NCBI GenBank assembly: GCA_902562015.1
Contig: CACERX010000028.1
Span: 1-20,465 of the forward strand
Direction of reading: 5' to 3'
Length of the DNA: 20,465 nt
Source: an uncultured SAR324 cluster bacterium
Lineage (GTDB): Bacteria; SAR324; NAC60-12
In this document: piece by piece, positions 6,604 through 17,201 of the stretch
How positions within the stretch are numbered: the first letter of the stretch is position 1
How the letters are laid out: the number at the start of each line of letters is the position of its first letter
Program-made: the position numbers and the translations under genes
The notes under the pieces: generated by a model
The model's database searches: none
The model's input: only the letters and a program-made list of their open reading frames with translations
Told to the model about the DNA's origin: nothing

Positions 6604-7638
6604 ATGCATATAGAAAATGAAGTAAAGTATGATTTTTCAGATGTACTGATTAAACCAAAACGAAGTTATTATACTTCTAGAAAAGAAGTAGACCTAGAAA
6701 GAAAGTTTACTTTTAAATGGTCAAGTCTTGTTTGGAAAGGCATTCCAGTGGCAGCAGCAAATATGGATACTGTAGGTACGGTTGGTGCTGCAAAAGTTCT
6801 AAGTAAACATAACACGCTGACTTGTCTGCATAAATTCCATTCAGTAGACGAATTAAAGAAAATACCTCAAGGAATTAGAAAAAATGTTGCAATTACTATT
6901 GGAATCGCCGAAGGATTGCATATTCTATATGAGCTTGGTGAAGATCTTAAACAATTCAATTTCATTTGTATTGATGTTGCAAACGGTTATACAGAACAAT
7001 TCTCTGATTTCATAAAGCAGGTGCGCGCTGAGTTTGATAAAAAGATTATTATTGCAGGTAATGTTTGTACGCCTGAAATGACAGAACAGCTGATATTGTC
7101 TGGTGCTGATATTGTAAAAGTAGGTATTGGTGGAGGTTCTGCATGTATTACCAGGAATGTGGCAGGAGTTGGTATACCTCAGTTAAGCGCAGTTATTGAT
7201 TGTTCAGATGCTGCACATGGTATAGGAGGTATGGTTATGTCAGACGGTGGATGTACTTGTTCAGGAGATATCAGTAAGGCCTTTGGCGCAAATGCTGATT
7301 TTGTAATGCTTGGAGGCTTGCTTGCTGGTCATGATGAAAACAGCGAAAAAATAACTGTTGATGAAGAAACTGGTCAAAAATCAGTAAAGTTTTATGGTAT
7401 GGCTAGCAGTAATGCTTTGGAAAAGTATTACAGTGAGAATATAAAAATTGATTATAAAGCAAGTGAAGGTAAGCTGGTAAATATCCCATATAAGGGGCGT
7501 CTGGAAGATACTTTACTGGACCTTCTTGGTGGGGTAAGGAGTACTTGCACTTATATTGGAGCAAAAAAAATAAAAGACATTTCAAAATGCACGACGTTCG
7601 TCTGCGTAAACAATCAATTAAATAACTATTTTAATTAG
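6604..7638 (+). CDS. guaC: GMP reductase
   Basis: This 344-residue enzyme reductively deaminates GMP to IMP and ammonia with NADPH, in the cytoplasm. The sequence shows the GuaC/IMPDH barrel: DFSDVLIKPKRS (10-21), NMDTVGT (53-59), FICIDVANGYTEQF (120-133), GADIVKVGIGGGSACITR (167-184) with the catalytic Cys181, and MSDGGCTCSGDISKAFGA (212-229). The stretch FYGMASSNALEKYY (263-276) and the lack of CBS domains separate it from IMP dehydrogenase, and the length matches E. coli GuaC (347). The catalytic loop departs from GIGPGSVCTTR at three positions (G, A and I for P, V and T). The start is three bases after the phosphoribosyltransferase stop, so the two are one operon. The released ammonia may make this a nitrogen-recovery step. 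Confidence 0.92.
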   Translation: MHIENEVKYDFSDVLIKPKRSYYTSRKEVDLERKFTFKWSSLVWKGIPVAAANMDTVGTVGAAKVLSKHNTLTCLHKFHSVDELKKIPQGIRKNVAITIGIAEGLHILYELGEDLKQFNFICIDVANGYTEQFSDFIKQVRAEFDKKIIIAGNVCTPEMTEQLILSGADIVKVGIGGGSACITRNVAGVGIPQLSAVIDCSDAAHGIGGMVMSDGGCTCSGDISKAFGANADFVMLGGLLAGHDENSEKITVDEETGQKSVKFYGMASSNALEKYYSENIKIDYKASEGKLVNIPYKGRLEDTLLDLLGGVRSTCTYIGAKKIKDISKCTTFVCVNNQLNNYFN

Positions 7639-7777
7639 TATTAAATATCTCCTCAATCAATAGTTTTTAACCATCCAGAATATTCTGAAAAAACTCGATA
7701 ATTCCAGCGTTTTATCAGGGTATTGTCTTTGTAAATTCAGCGATGTCTCATACAAAAAAGACTTAAGTATTTCAGCA

Positions 7778-7800
7778 TTTGTTACCACCAGTTTAACAAA
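7778..7800 (+). promoter_or_regulatory. Dyad upstream of creatinase (candidate operator)
   Basis: TTTGTTA (7778-7784) and TAACAAA (7794-7800) form a perfect 7-bp inverted repeat around a 9-base spacer, 43 bases before the creatinase ATG. The 23-base span fits a dimeric helix-turn-helix repressor site in size and place. No regulator gene is adjacent and a second copy was not found, so function is inferred. Confidence 0.3.
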
Positions 7801-7843
7801 CTTAAAAAATTATTTTTAATATTCAACTAATTATTAAACAATC

Positions 7844-9043
7844 ATGGAACAATTTTTAAGCATTGAAAACGGTAATAAACAAAATTCAGTTTTCTCTTCT
7901 AAAGAGATGGAAAATCGTCTCAACAAGCTCCGATCAAATATGGAGAAAGAGAATATTGATTTAATCATATTTACGTCTATTCACAACATAAATTATTACA
8001 ATCACTTTGTTTATTGTTCTTTTGGAAGACTTTACGGTCTTATAGTTAAACAGGATAAGCTTAAATCTATAACAGCAAATATTGATGGAGGGCAGCCCTG
8101 GAGAAGAGGTTATGGGGACAACATTATTTATACTGATTGGGAAAAGGATAATTTTTTTAAAGTAGTAAAAAATGAAATAAAGAATAAGGGACGAATAGGC
8201 ATTGAATATGATCATATTAATTATGAAAATCTTAAAAAACTGCAGTATTTATTTTCGGAAGTAGAATTTGTTGATATCTCAAAAATGTCTATGCGGCAAA
8301 GGATGGTGAAATCTAATGAAGAAATTGATCTTATAAGAAATGGTGCGCAAGTGGCTGATATTGGAGGTGCAGCTTGCGTGGAAGCAGTTGGAGAAGGTGT
8401 GCCGGAATACGAAATTGCAATTCATTCAACAAGTGTTATGGTTCGGGAAATTGCATATAGGTATCCCAAAAGTGACATCATGGATACATGGACTTGGTTC
8501 CAATCCGGAATAAATACTGATGGAGCCCACAACCCCGTTACAACTAGAAAAATACAAAAAGGGGATATTCTAAGCCTGAACTGTTTCCCAATGATTGCAG
8601 GATACTATACAGCATTAGAAAGAACATTATTTTTTGAAAATGTTTCAGATCGTCATTTGGAAATCTGGCGGGCAAATGTTGAAGTTCACCAACATGGTCT
8701 GGAACTGATCAAACCTGGAGTACGCTGCTGTGATATTGCAACTGAATTGAACGAGATATTTTTAAAACACAATTTACTTCAATATAGAACTTTTGGATAT
8801 GGACATTCATTTGGTGCACTTTCGCATTATTACGGACGTGAAGCTGGTTTGGAACTTCGTGAAGATATAGAAACTGTTCTTGAGCCGAATATGGTGGTTT
8901 CTATGGAGCCGATGGTAATGCTTCCTGAGGGCTCAGCCGGAGCCGGAGGGTATCGCGAACATGATATTTTAGTAGTAACAGAAGATGGTGCGCTAAACTT
9001 GACTGGTTTCCCTTTTGGTCCGGAATACAATATTATAAGTTAA
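7844..9043 (+). CDS. Creatinase (creatine amidinohydrolase)
   Basis: This 399-residue cytoplasmic enzyme hydrolyses creatine to sarcosine and urea. It belongs to the M24 'pita-bread' fold, and long stretches match my memory of Pseudomonas putida creatinase: TSIHNINYYNHFVYCSFGR (44-62), NIDGGQPWRR (79-88), MDTWTWFQSGINTDGAHNPV (213-232), ILSLNCFPMIAGYYTALERT (242-261) and FGYGHSFGALSHYYGREAGL (317-336). The active-site set is present at a constant offset of -3 from P. putida: His229, Glu259, His321 and Glu355. An N-terminal domain (about 1-160) is followed by the catalytic domain (161-399). The start ATG has no clear Shine-Dalgarno sequence. Urea and sarcosine catabolic genes are not in the window. 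It ends eight bases before a convergent small gene. Confidence 0.95.
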   Translation: MEQFLSIENGNKQNSVFSSKEMENRLNKLRSNMEKENIDLIIFTSIHNINYYNHFVYCSFGRLYGLIVKQDKLKSITANIDGGQPWRRGYGDNIIYTDWEKDNFFKVVKNEIKNKGRIGIEYDHINYENLKKLQYLFSEVEFVDISKMSMRQRMVKSNEEIDLIRNGAQVADIGGAACVEAVGEGVPEYEIAIHSTSVMVREIAYRYPKSDIMDTWTWFQSGINTDGAHNPVTTRKIQKGDILSLNCFPMIAGYYTALERTLFFENVSDRHLEIWRANVEVHQHGLELIKPGVRCCDIATELNEIFLKHNLLQYRTFGYGHSFGALSHYYGREAGLELREDIETVLEPNMVVSMEPMVMLPEGSAGAGGYREHDILVVTEDGALNLTGFPFGPEYNIIS

Positions 9044-9051
9044 AAAAGTAA

Positions 9052-9396
9052 TCACTTAAGAAATTCTGCCAGAGATTTCCCTTTTACAATTATAGTTCCT
9101 TGTCCTCCAGAATCTTGTTTTTCATTAGGCTGTACTTTTAATTTATCATTCAAAGTATCAACTCGTAATTTTCTTAATCCAAGCATAATGTAAAAACCTG
9201 TAATTCCTCCCATCATAAGCAAACCAGCAGCTTCCAGCTTTGATGATTCTCCTAAATCAGCTACCATCCACAAAGCAGGAAGGAAACCTCCGATTGGATA
9301 TTTTTCTGAGTTGGATGTATTGATTATTAGTATGCTGATTATTGCGAATAATACTCCTGTGCCCAAACCAGTTAAGAGTATGATTACTGCTTCCAT
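9052..9396 (-). CDS. Hypothetical two-helix membrane protein
   Basis: This 114-residue protein has one hydrophobic helix at residues 3-26 and a second at about 55-74 (AAGLLMMGGITGFYIMLGL), a soluble loop between them (SNSEKYPIGGFLPALW), and a polar C-terminal tail of about 40 residues. I do not recognise a family. It converges on creatinase with only eight bases between the two stops, so there is no room for a separate terminator, and it is divergent from the LolD-like gene. Its ATG start lacks a ribosome-binding sequence. It could be an accessory inner-membrane protein of either neighbour; no evidence favours one. Confidence 0.6.
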   Translation of the reverse strand: MEAVIILLTGLGTGVLFAIISILIINTSNSEKYPIGGFLPALWMVADLGESSKLEAAGLLMMGGITGFYIMLGLRKLRVDTLNDKLKVQPNEKQDSGGQGTIIVKGKSLAEFLK

Positions 9397-9625
9397 AAAT
9401 AATAGATCTAAAAAATTTTTAACCTACTGGATTAAAGATATGCTGACGAATAATTAAAGATTGTTTTTCATTTTAACAGATCGGTCAAAATTAAACCAGT
9501 AACTTGAATTTATAAAATCGGAGTAAATTGTAAATTTATGAATTTGATTTCAATAAGTCCTTTTTGTAAAATGGAAATAGTCATTTATTTGAAAATTTAA
9601 AAGAAAATATTATTGGAAAAAACTG

Positions 9626-10288
9626 ATGTTACTTGAAATAAATAAACTTTATAAATCTTTTCCTCAAGCTGATCTTGGTAAAATTGATGTTTTGAAAAAT
9701 ATTAATCTTGAATTACAGGAGGGTGTAACAGTTGCCGTTATTGGACAATCAGGGAGTGGAAAGTCCACACTTTTATCACTGATGGCAGGATTAGATCGTC
9801 AAACTTCGGGGTCTCTTCGATTAAGGGACAAGGAAATAAGTGAAATGAGTGAAGTGAAGCTGACTCAATTCCGCGCAGAAAATATCGGAATTATTTTTCA
9901 GCAGTTTTATCTGATGCCCCACCTTACAGCATTAGAAAACGTCAGTTTACCCTTGGAAATGTTTGGATATGATGATTACCTCAGCAGAGCGAAAGAATCA
10001 CTTGAACAGGTTGGGCTTTCAGACCGTGAAAAGCATTTTCCACATCAGCTAAGTGGAGGAGAATCACAAAGGGTGGCAATCGCGAGGGCTGTTGTTACTA
10101 GACCTTCTATTCTTCTTGCAGATGAGCCCACAGGAAACCTTGACAACGATACCGGTATACAGGTGGCAAACCTTCTTTTTGATCTTGTAAATGCTACTGG
10201 TATGACAATGCTTTTGGTAACTCATAATACTGAGATGGCGGGTCGTTGTTCAAAACAGCTGATACTTCAGAATGGGACTTTTAAATGA
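9626..10288 (+). CDS. LolD/YbbA-like ABC transporter ATPase
   Basis: This 220-residue ATPase energises the FtsX-like permease encoded directly after it. All motifs are intact: Walker A GQSGSGKST (40-48), Q-loop FQQF (91-94), signature LSGGE (142-146), Walker B ILLADE (162-167), D-loop NLD (171-173) and H-loop His200. It is of the compact MacB/LolD/YbbA type, with the characteristic FYLMPHLTALENVSLPL segment (94-110). The ATG overlaps nothing upstream; a 229-base gap separates it from the divergent small membrane gene. Its last codons overlap the permease start by four bases (ATGA), so the two are translationally coupled. Confidence 0.93.
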   Translation: MLLEINKLYKSFPQADLGKIDVLKNINLELQEGVTVAVIGQSGSGKSTLLSLMAGLDRQTSGSLRLRDKEISEMSEVKLTQFRAENIGIIFQQFYLMPHLTALENVSLPLEMFGYDDYLSRAKESLEQVGLSDREKHFPHQLSGGESQRVAIARAVVTRPSILLADEPTGNLDNDTGIQVANLLFDLVNATGMTMLLVTHNTEMAGRCSKQLILQNGTFK

Positions 10289-12876
10289 AAAAATCATCCT
10301 CATTTTTTTGGCCCAAACTGGCATTAAAAGAACTTTTTAATAATAGGCGATTCAGTTTATTTTTCCTCTTTAACCTTGCCCTTGGACTTGCAGGTTTCAT
10401 TGCACTGGATTCATTTAAAGAATCACTTGATGTTCATCTGGGTAAAAATTCACAGGCAATTCTTGGAGCAGATATAGCCCTTACAAGTTATGTCCCTATT
10501 GACGAAAAGACTTTAGAAAATCTTGAAGAAAAATTTTCTAAAAGCACTTTGTCTACTCGAAAAATAAGCCTTTTCACCATGGTAGCTTCAAAAGAAAGGT
10601 CTGTATTAGTACAGGTTACTGGTGTAGGTGAAAATTTTCCATTTTATGGAAAAATAATTCTAGAGAAATCAGGCATAGTTAATCCTGAAATGGTACGTGA
10701 TAATCTTGTCAATAATGGAGATGCATGGATCTATCCCGAACTTCTTTTTATGCTGAATATAAATGAAGGAGGAAGCGTTGCTATTGGTCAGAGTAGCTTT
10801 CCTGTATCAGACTCAGTTATTGATGATCCAAGTAGTTCTATGTCATCTTTTGGTTTAGCTCCAAGGATATATGTTGGTTTAAATAAGATAAGGGAAACAG
10901 GTCTCCTGAGCAAAAAAAGCAGGGTCAGTTACCAGTATCTTTATCGTTTCCCTGAAGGAACTGACCTCGATATACTGGTTGAAAATTTAAGGGGTAAAAT
11001 TCAAAAATTTGATGATTCATATTCAAAAATTAGAGTAAGGACTCATAAAAGAGCAGCCAACAATTTAGGACGTGTGCTGGGCTACCTTAATGATTATCTT
11101 GGACTAATAGCTTTAATCGCAGTTTTTTTAGCGGGAATTGGTGCAGCATACCTGTTTAGAAACTATCTGGTACATCGTTTTCGAGAAATGTCGATTTTGA
11201 TGAGTCTTGGGGCAACACGCCAGCAAACCTATCGTATGGTGTTGTGGCAGTTGGTATTCCTGGGTACAGGAGCAGCATTTATTTCTATCATCTTTTCTCT
11301 TGGAATTTTACCTCTGCTGGAAATTTTGCTAGAAAATTTTTTACCACGAGGGTTTGAGACAAATGCGAATGTAAGAAGTTTAATATTTGCCCTTGTATTG
11401 GGAAGTATAGGCAGCCTAGTTTTTTGTCTTCCGGTGCTTACTCGGATTCATTCCGTACAACCCCTTATGCTTTTAAGAGAAACTAAAGGCAAGCTTCAAT
11501 CAGATATTTCGATTTTGCGTCAAGCCATGAGTTACATGCCATTAATGGTTTTATCTTGGATTTTATCAGTCTGGCAGTCGCAATCGTTTGTAGTTGGTAG
11601 TGCTTTTGTAGGAATGTTGTTCTGCGCAGTATTATTACTAGGATCTTTATCATGGGGGATTTTATTATTTGCCGGAAAAATTAGTCAGACTTCTGGAAAT
11701 ACGATAAAGAGACTGGCTTTTAGAAATTTACAGCGTAATAGGGCTAGTGCAATTTCCTGTTTTATTGCACTTTCATTAGGTACTTTGCTGATTAATTTGA
11801 TACCTCAAATATACCAGGGTTTACAGGAAGAAATATCCCGCCCGGATGATTTCCGTATACCGAGTTTATTTTTATTTGATATTCAACCTGAGCAAGTTAA
11901 ACCTCTACAAAATTTACTAGCTGATAGAAAAAAGAATTTAAATTACGTTTCACCAATGGTCAGGGCACGTTTGGAAAAAGTTAATGGAAAGAAATACAAA
12001 GCTGAAGTAAATAATGGTCTAAGTACCAGAGAAAGGCAGCGTGAACAGGGATTCCGGATGCGTACCTTAAACCTTTCATATAGGACTGAATTATCAGATT
12101 CTGAATTTATAGTTGAAGGACGTAAGCTTGCTGGTAACTATGACTGGAATTCTGATCTGCCGGCTGAAGTTTCTCTGGAAGAAAGATTTGCTGAAAGAAT
12201 GGGGCTAAAGCTAGGAGATCTTCTCGCATTTAATGTGCATGAGGTCCCTATTTTAGCGAAAGTAATAAATTTACGAAAAGTCAAATGGAACAGTTTTCAG
12301 CCTAATTTTTTTGTCCTGTTTCAACCTGGTGTTTTGAATGATGCCCCTGCCACTTATCTGGCATCTATGGGTGGTCTGGATAAAATGAACAGAATGAATT
12401 ATCAAAATTTAATAGTAAATGAATTTCCTAATATTTCAGTGATTGATGTTACTCGAACAGTAGAACGTATTCTTAAAATCTCAGACCAAATGGTTCTTGC
12501 ACTACGTTTTATGGCTTATCTTTCAATTATGGCTGGTCTCGTAGTTGTATTTTCCATTGCTCGGCATGAAGTTCAGGGAAGATTATGGGAGCTAAACCTG
12601 CTTAAAGTACTGGGTGCAAAATTTAGTGATATACAGAAAATGATTCAGATTGAATTTGCTGTGTTAGGAATTTCTGCAGGCCTATTTGGAGTTGGTTTAA
12701 GTTTGATAATGTCATACGGAATTGCCTGGTGGTTTTTTGAAAACCTCTGGAAATGGACATGGCAGACAAGTTTGGTCAGTGTGGTAGGAGTAACAGCTTT
12801 AAGTGTTATAGTAGCATGGATTGCTACGAGAAGGACATTGAGTATATCTCCTCTGAATTTGTTAAGAAGTTCATAA
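10285..12876 (+). CDS. FtsX-family ABC permease, YbbP-like
   Basis: This 863-residue inner-membrane protein is the partner of the preceding ATPase. An N-terminal helix (about 24-44) is followed by a periplasmic domain (45-265). The first FtsX-type helix block spans about 268-395 and includes the cytoplasmic signature REMSILMSLGATRQQTYRMV (300-319). A central helix pair (about 415-465) precedes a second soluble domain and a second FtsX block (about 740-855) carrying VLGAKFSDIQKMIQIE. Two FtsX blocks with ten or so helices match COG3127 (YbbP), the permease of an export system of uncertain substrate, rather than LolC/LolE (about 400 residues). Likely roles are mechanical extraction of envelope lipids or a lipoprotein, but the substrate is not shown. 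Translation is coupled to the ATPase by a 4-base overlap. Confidence 0.88.
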   Translation: MKKSSSFFWPKLALKELFNNRRFSLFFLFNLALGLAGFIALDSFKESLDVHLGKNSQAILGADIALTSYVPIDEKTLENLEEKFSKSTLSTRKISLFTMVASKERSVLVQVTGVGENFPFYGKIILEKSGIVNPEMVRDNLVNNGDAWIYPELLFMLNINEGGSVAIGQSSFPVSDSVIDDPSSSMSSFGLAPRIYVGLNKIRETGLLSKKSRVSYQYLYRFPEGTDLDILVENLRGKIQKFDDSYSKIRVRTHKRAANNLGRVLGYLNDYLGLIALIAVFLAGIGAAYLFRNYLVHRFREMSILMSLGATRQQTYRMVLWQLVFLGTGAAFISIIFSLGILPLLEILLENFLPRGFETNANVRSLIFALVLGSIGSLVFCLPVLTRIHSVQPLMLLRETKGKLQSDISILRQAMSYMPLMVLSWILSVWQSQSFVVGSAFVGMLFCAVLLLGSLSWGILLFAGKISQTSGNTIKRLAFRNLQRNRASAISCFIALSLGTLLINLIPQIYQGLQEEISRPDDFRIPSLFLFDIQPEQVKPLQNLLADRKKNLNYVSPMVRARLEKVNGKKYKAEVNNGLSTRERQREQGFRMRTLNLSYRTELSDSEFIVEGRKLAGNYDWNSDLPAEVSLEERFAERMGLKLGDLLAFNVHEVPILAKVINLRKVKWNSFQPNFFVLFQPGVLNDAPATYLASMGGLDKMNRMNYQNLIVNEFPNISVIDVTRTVERILKISDQMVLALRFMAYLSIMAGLVVVFSIARHEVQGRLWELNLLKVLGAKFSDIQKMIQIEFAVLGISAGLFGVGLSLIMSYGIAWWFFENLWKWTWQTSLVSVVGVTALSVIVAWIATRRTLSISPLNLLRSS

Positions 12877-12898
12877 TACTACAACTTTTAAATATTAT

Positions 12899-14191
12899 TT
12901 AATGTATCTCTGAGGAACACATTTCTAATATTTCCTTATTAATTGAATCAAAACCTAATTTATCAACAACTTTGATGGCTGAGCTTACAGCAGATTCTAG
13001 AAGAGGTACACCTGGAGAAGCATAGGAACCACAGAAAAAAACATTTCTAGATGGAAGATGATGTAGATGGTTTAATTCTTTGAGTAGATTTTGATTTTCC
13101 CCAGAAACAACTGCACGTTCCATATTTAAAGTTTTGTAAACATTTTCTTGTTTTGGTTCAAAAATTGGGTTCCAAGTCTGAATAACTGGTTTGTGTTTAG
13201 CAATAGACGGTTCTATCGGATTTACCCAGACACTGAACATGGAGTTACTTAAATCTTTTTTTACTTGATAGTGCAGTGCAGACCAGTCCTTATTACTTTT
13301 TGGCATGAAGCGCATATCATTGTGTATCCAGAGTGTCCCCGAAGTATAGGGAAAAGATTTTAGAGTTTTTAATTCTAGTCCATAATGGTTTGGAAGAAAT
13401 TTGATTTGATTTGCCTGTACTGCGCAAATAACATTATTAAAAGGACCAAATTTTTTGTTTTTTGAACTCAGGAATATTCCTTCAGATTTCTCTGATAAAT
13501 CTTCTACATAGACACCACTTCTCCAGTTTAGGTTTTCCCCTAGTTTCTCGGCCAAGGCTTTTGTCCCATCCGTAATTCTTCTAAGTCTGTCCCCAAAAAC
13601 AATTTTTTTCATCAAATCAAGAATTTGAATAGCAGGCCATTTGTCTAGAGATTTTTCATCACAGGTACATATGGTAGTTAAAAGAGGATATAGTAATCCT
13701 TTGGAAAATAAAGGATTGAGATTTCTTTGTTTAATAAATTCTTTAACTGTCAATCCTGGAGGCAAATTGTCTTGATTCGATTTTAAAATCTTAACAAATC
13801 CCAGAAGTATCTGGTAAGTTTCTTTGTTAAAAAGATAACGAGCCGGAGCCCATGGAATAAATCTAGAACCAAGCTGAAATTTGCTGCTTTTGAACCAAGT
13901 TTCTTCATCAAGCCAACTACATGCGATAGGTGTGTCAACCTCAAAGGTCTTCACTCCTATTATTTCACAAATTTTCAAAGTTAATGGCCAAGCATGCGGA
14001 CTCATAACCCTTAATGGGATATCTACAAAACCTGATTTTTCATCTTCCTGATTAAAGTGAAGACTATGAAGATCCATACCTCTTTGTGAATTAGCTTCGA
14101 AGATAGTGACATCTGCCCCTGCATCCCGGCATAACCAACCAGCTGTTAGACCAGCTATGCCGCTACCAATGACTGCTATTTTTTTATCCAA
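12899..14191 (-). CDS. FAD-dependent amine-oxidase-like oxidoreductase
   Basis: This 430-residue flavoprotein has the Rossmann FAD motif at its very N-terminus (AVIGSGIAGLTAGWL, 6-20; Gly9, Gly11, Gly14) and the acidic ribose-binding Glu32 (IFEANSQRG). The C-terminal NVFFCGSYASPGVPLLESAVSSAIK closes the FAD site. It resembles the 'NAD/FAD-binding' amine-oxidase-like group (COG2907 neighbourhood) or carotenoid/phytoene-type oxidases; the substrate cannot be told. The start codon is TTG: a stop lies just upstream in frame, no ATG is available before the FAD motif, and the next Met (39) would remove it. It converges on the FtsX gene with 22 bases between stops. Upstream is a 208-base AT-rich gap in which I see nothing beyond possible promoter sequence. 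Confidence 0.82.
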   Translation of the reverse strand: MDKKIAVIGSGIAGLTAGWLCRDAGADVTIFEANSQRGMDLHSLHFNQEDEKSGFVDIPLRVMSPHAWPLTLKICEIIGVKTFEVDTPIACSWLDEETWFKSSKFQLGSRFIPWAPARYLFNKETYQILLGFVKILKSNQDNLPPGLTVKEFIKQRNLNPLFSKGLLYPLLTTICTCDEKSLDKWPAIQILDLMKKIVFGDRLRRITDGTKALAEKLGENLNWRSGVYVEDLSEKSEGIFLSSKNKKFGPFNNVICAVQANQIKFLPNHYGLELKTLKSFPYTSGTLWIHNDMRFMPKSNKDWSALHYQVKKDLSNSMFSVWVNPIEPSIAKHKPVIQTWNPIFEPKQENVYKTLNMERAVVSGENQNLLKELNHLHHLPSRNVFFCGSYASPGVPLLESAVSSAIKVVDKLGFDSINKEILEMCSSEIH

Positions 14192-14399
14192 TTTTATTGT
14201 TTAAACTTTAGTTTTAAATAATTCAGTGTTTTTAATGAAAGAGTTTATGTTTACTACTTTTAAATATGATTTTGATATTTTTAAATTCTAAAACTTGATA
14301 CTGATTAAAATTAAGGTTGCATATTAAATCTAACAGTCATTATTACTGAGAATTTTAAAAATTCTAAATCACTCAATAAGCTTTATGATAGTTTGTATA

Positions 14400-16406
<2,007 letters not shown>

Positions 16407-16562
16407 AAATATATTCTAAAATTCTAATAGTGTTATATTAATATTTGAAAGTCATGGTATTATTATGCAATATTTCTCTGCCTGGTGGAACTTCAAAAAT
16501 ATAAGAGAATAGTATAATTGATATAATCTGAGCAATAGTACTATAATGTGATAGTTTTACAC

Positions 16563-17183
16563 TCATTTTTTGAACTCAGGCAATCCCTGAACCAGATTAA
16601 AGCGGAGGTGGACGAATAATTTGAGATGATCACTAGTGTCTGCAATTAAACCTCCGAGTACGGATGGTAATTCTAAACCGAGTTTTGAAATTGAAGTAAC
16701 CAGGTTGCCAGTGACTAACCATTTTCCAGAATTCTCGGAAAGCTTCAGGGGAAACATAACTTTGTAGAATTTCTCGCGAATTTCAAGCATTCCCAATAAA
16801 TTTGCTTCGCCATGAGTTAAAGCTGCACTAATCTGTTCTTTTGTGAGAAAATCACTGACAAAACGTATATCAGTGTTTGATTCAACTGTAAGCATATCTG
16901 TTACATCCTCATCTCTCATTTCTAATCCTGAATCAAGTGAGCGTATTGGGAAGCTTACTATGAATCTTGTATTACCGGCTTCTCGTTCTACTTGTGTTGA
17001 TATTTCGCAAGTTTTCCCTATCACAATTGTATCTATGAACAAAAAAATTGTCTCTTCTGTTTGGTAGGCGAGACAGTGGTCATCCTGTTTGAAAATCACT
17101 TGAGCATCGAGGTTATGTGATCCCATCCAAATAAAAAATAAGAAGATTATGCATGTAATAAATTTACTAAGATTCTTAAGCAT
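16563..17183 (-). CDS. YceI-like periplasmic protein
   Basis: This is a secreted protein of 206 residues. Residues 1-28 form a signal peptide (hydrophobic FITCIIFLFFIWM, then a DAQ-like cleavage site). The mature part shows the YceI pattern: SFPIRSLDSGLEMRDEDVTDML (77-98) and DIRFVSDF (105-112), followed by alternating strands compatible with the lipocalin-like barrel that binds isoprenoid lipids. The frame remains open to a TTG at 17201, six codons further up, but the ATG at 17183 is preferred because it starts the signal peptide directly. It lies 156 bases upstream of the ccmF start on the same strand, so co-transcription is plausible and a redox or quinone-related role is conceivable. Two CsoR-like dyads lie upstream. 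Confidence 0.72.
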   Translation of the reverse strand: MLKNLSKFITCIIFLFFIWMGSHNLDAQVIFKQDDHCLAYQTEETIFLFIDTIVIGKTCEISTQVEREAGNTRFIVSFPIRSLDSGLEMRDEDVTDMLTVESNTDIRFVSDFLTKEQISAALTHGEANLLGMLEIREKFYKVMFPLKLSENSGKWLVTGNLVTSISKLGLELPSVLGGLIADTSDHLKLFVHLRFNLVQGLPEFKK

Positions 17184-17201
17184 AAGATTAAAAGAGATCA
17201 A

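Noticed and set aside
7676..7687. 12-bp palindrome CAGAATATTCTG as an SOS (LexA) box
   Set aside because: It lacks the CTG-N10-CAG arrangement, and no DNA-repair gene is near.
17199..17201. TTG start for the YceI-like gene
   Set aside because: The ATG at 17183, six codons in, directly starts the signal peptide; the added MISFNL has no support.
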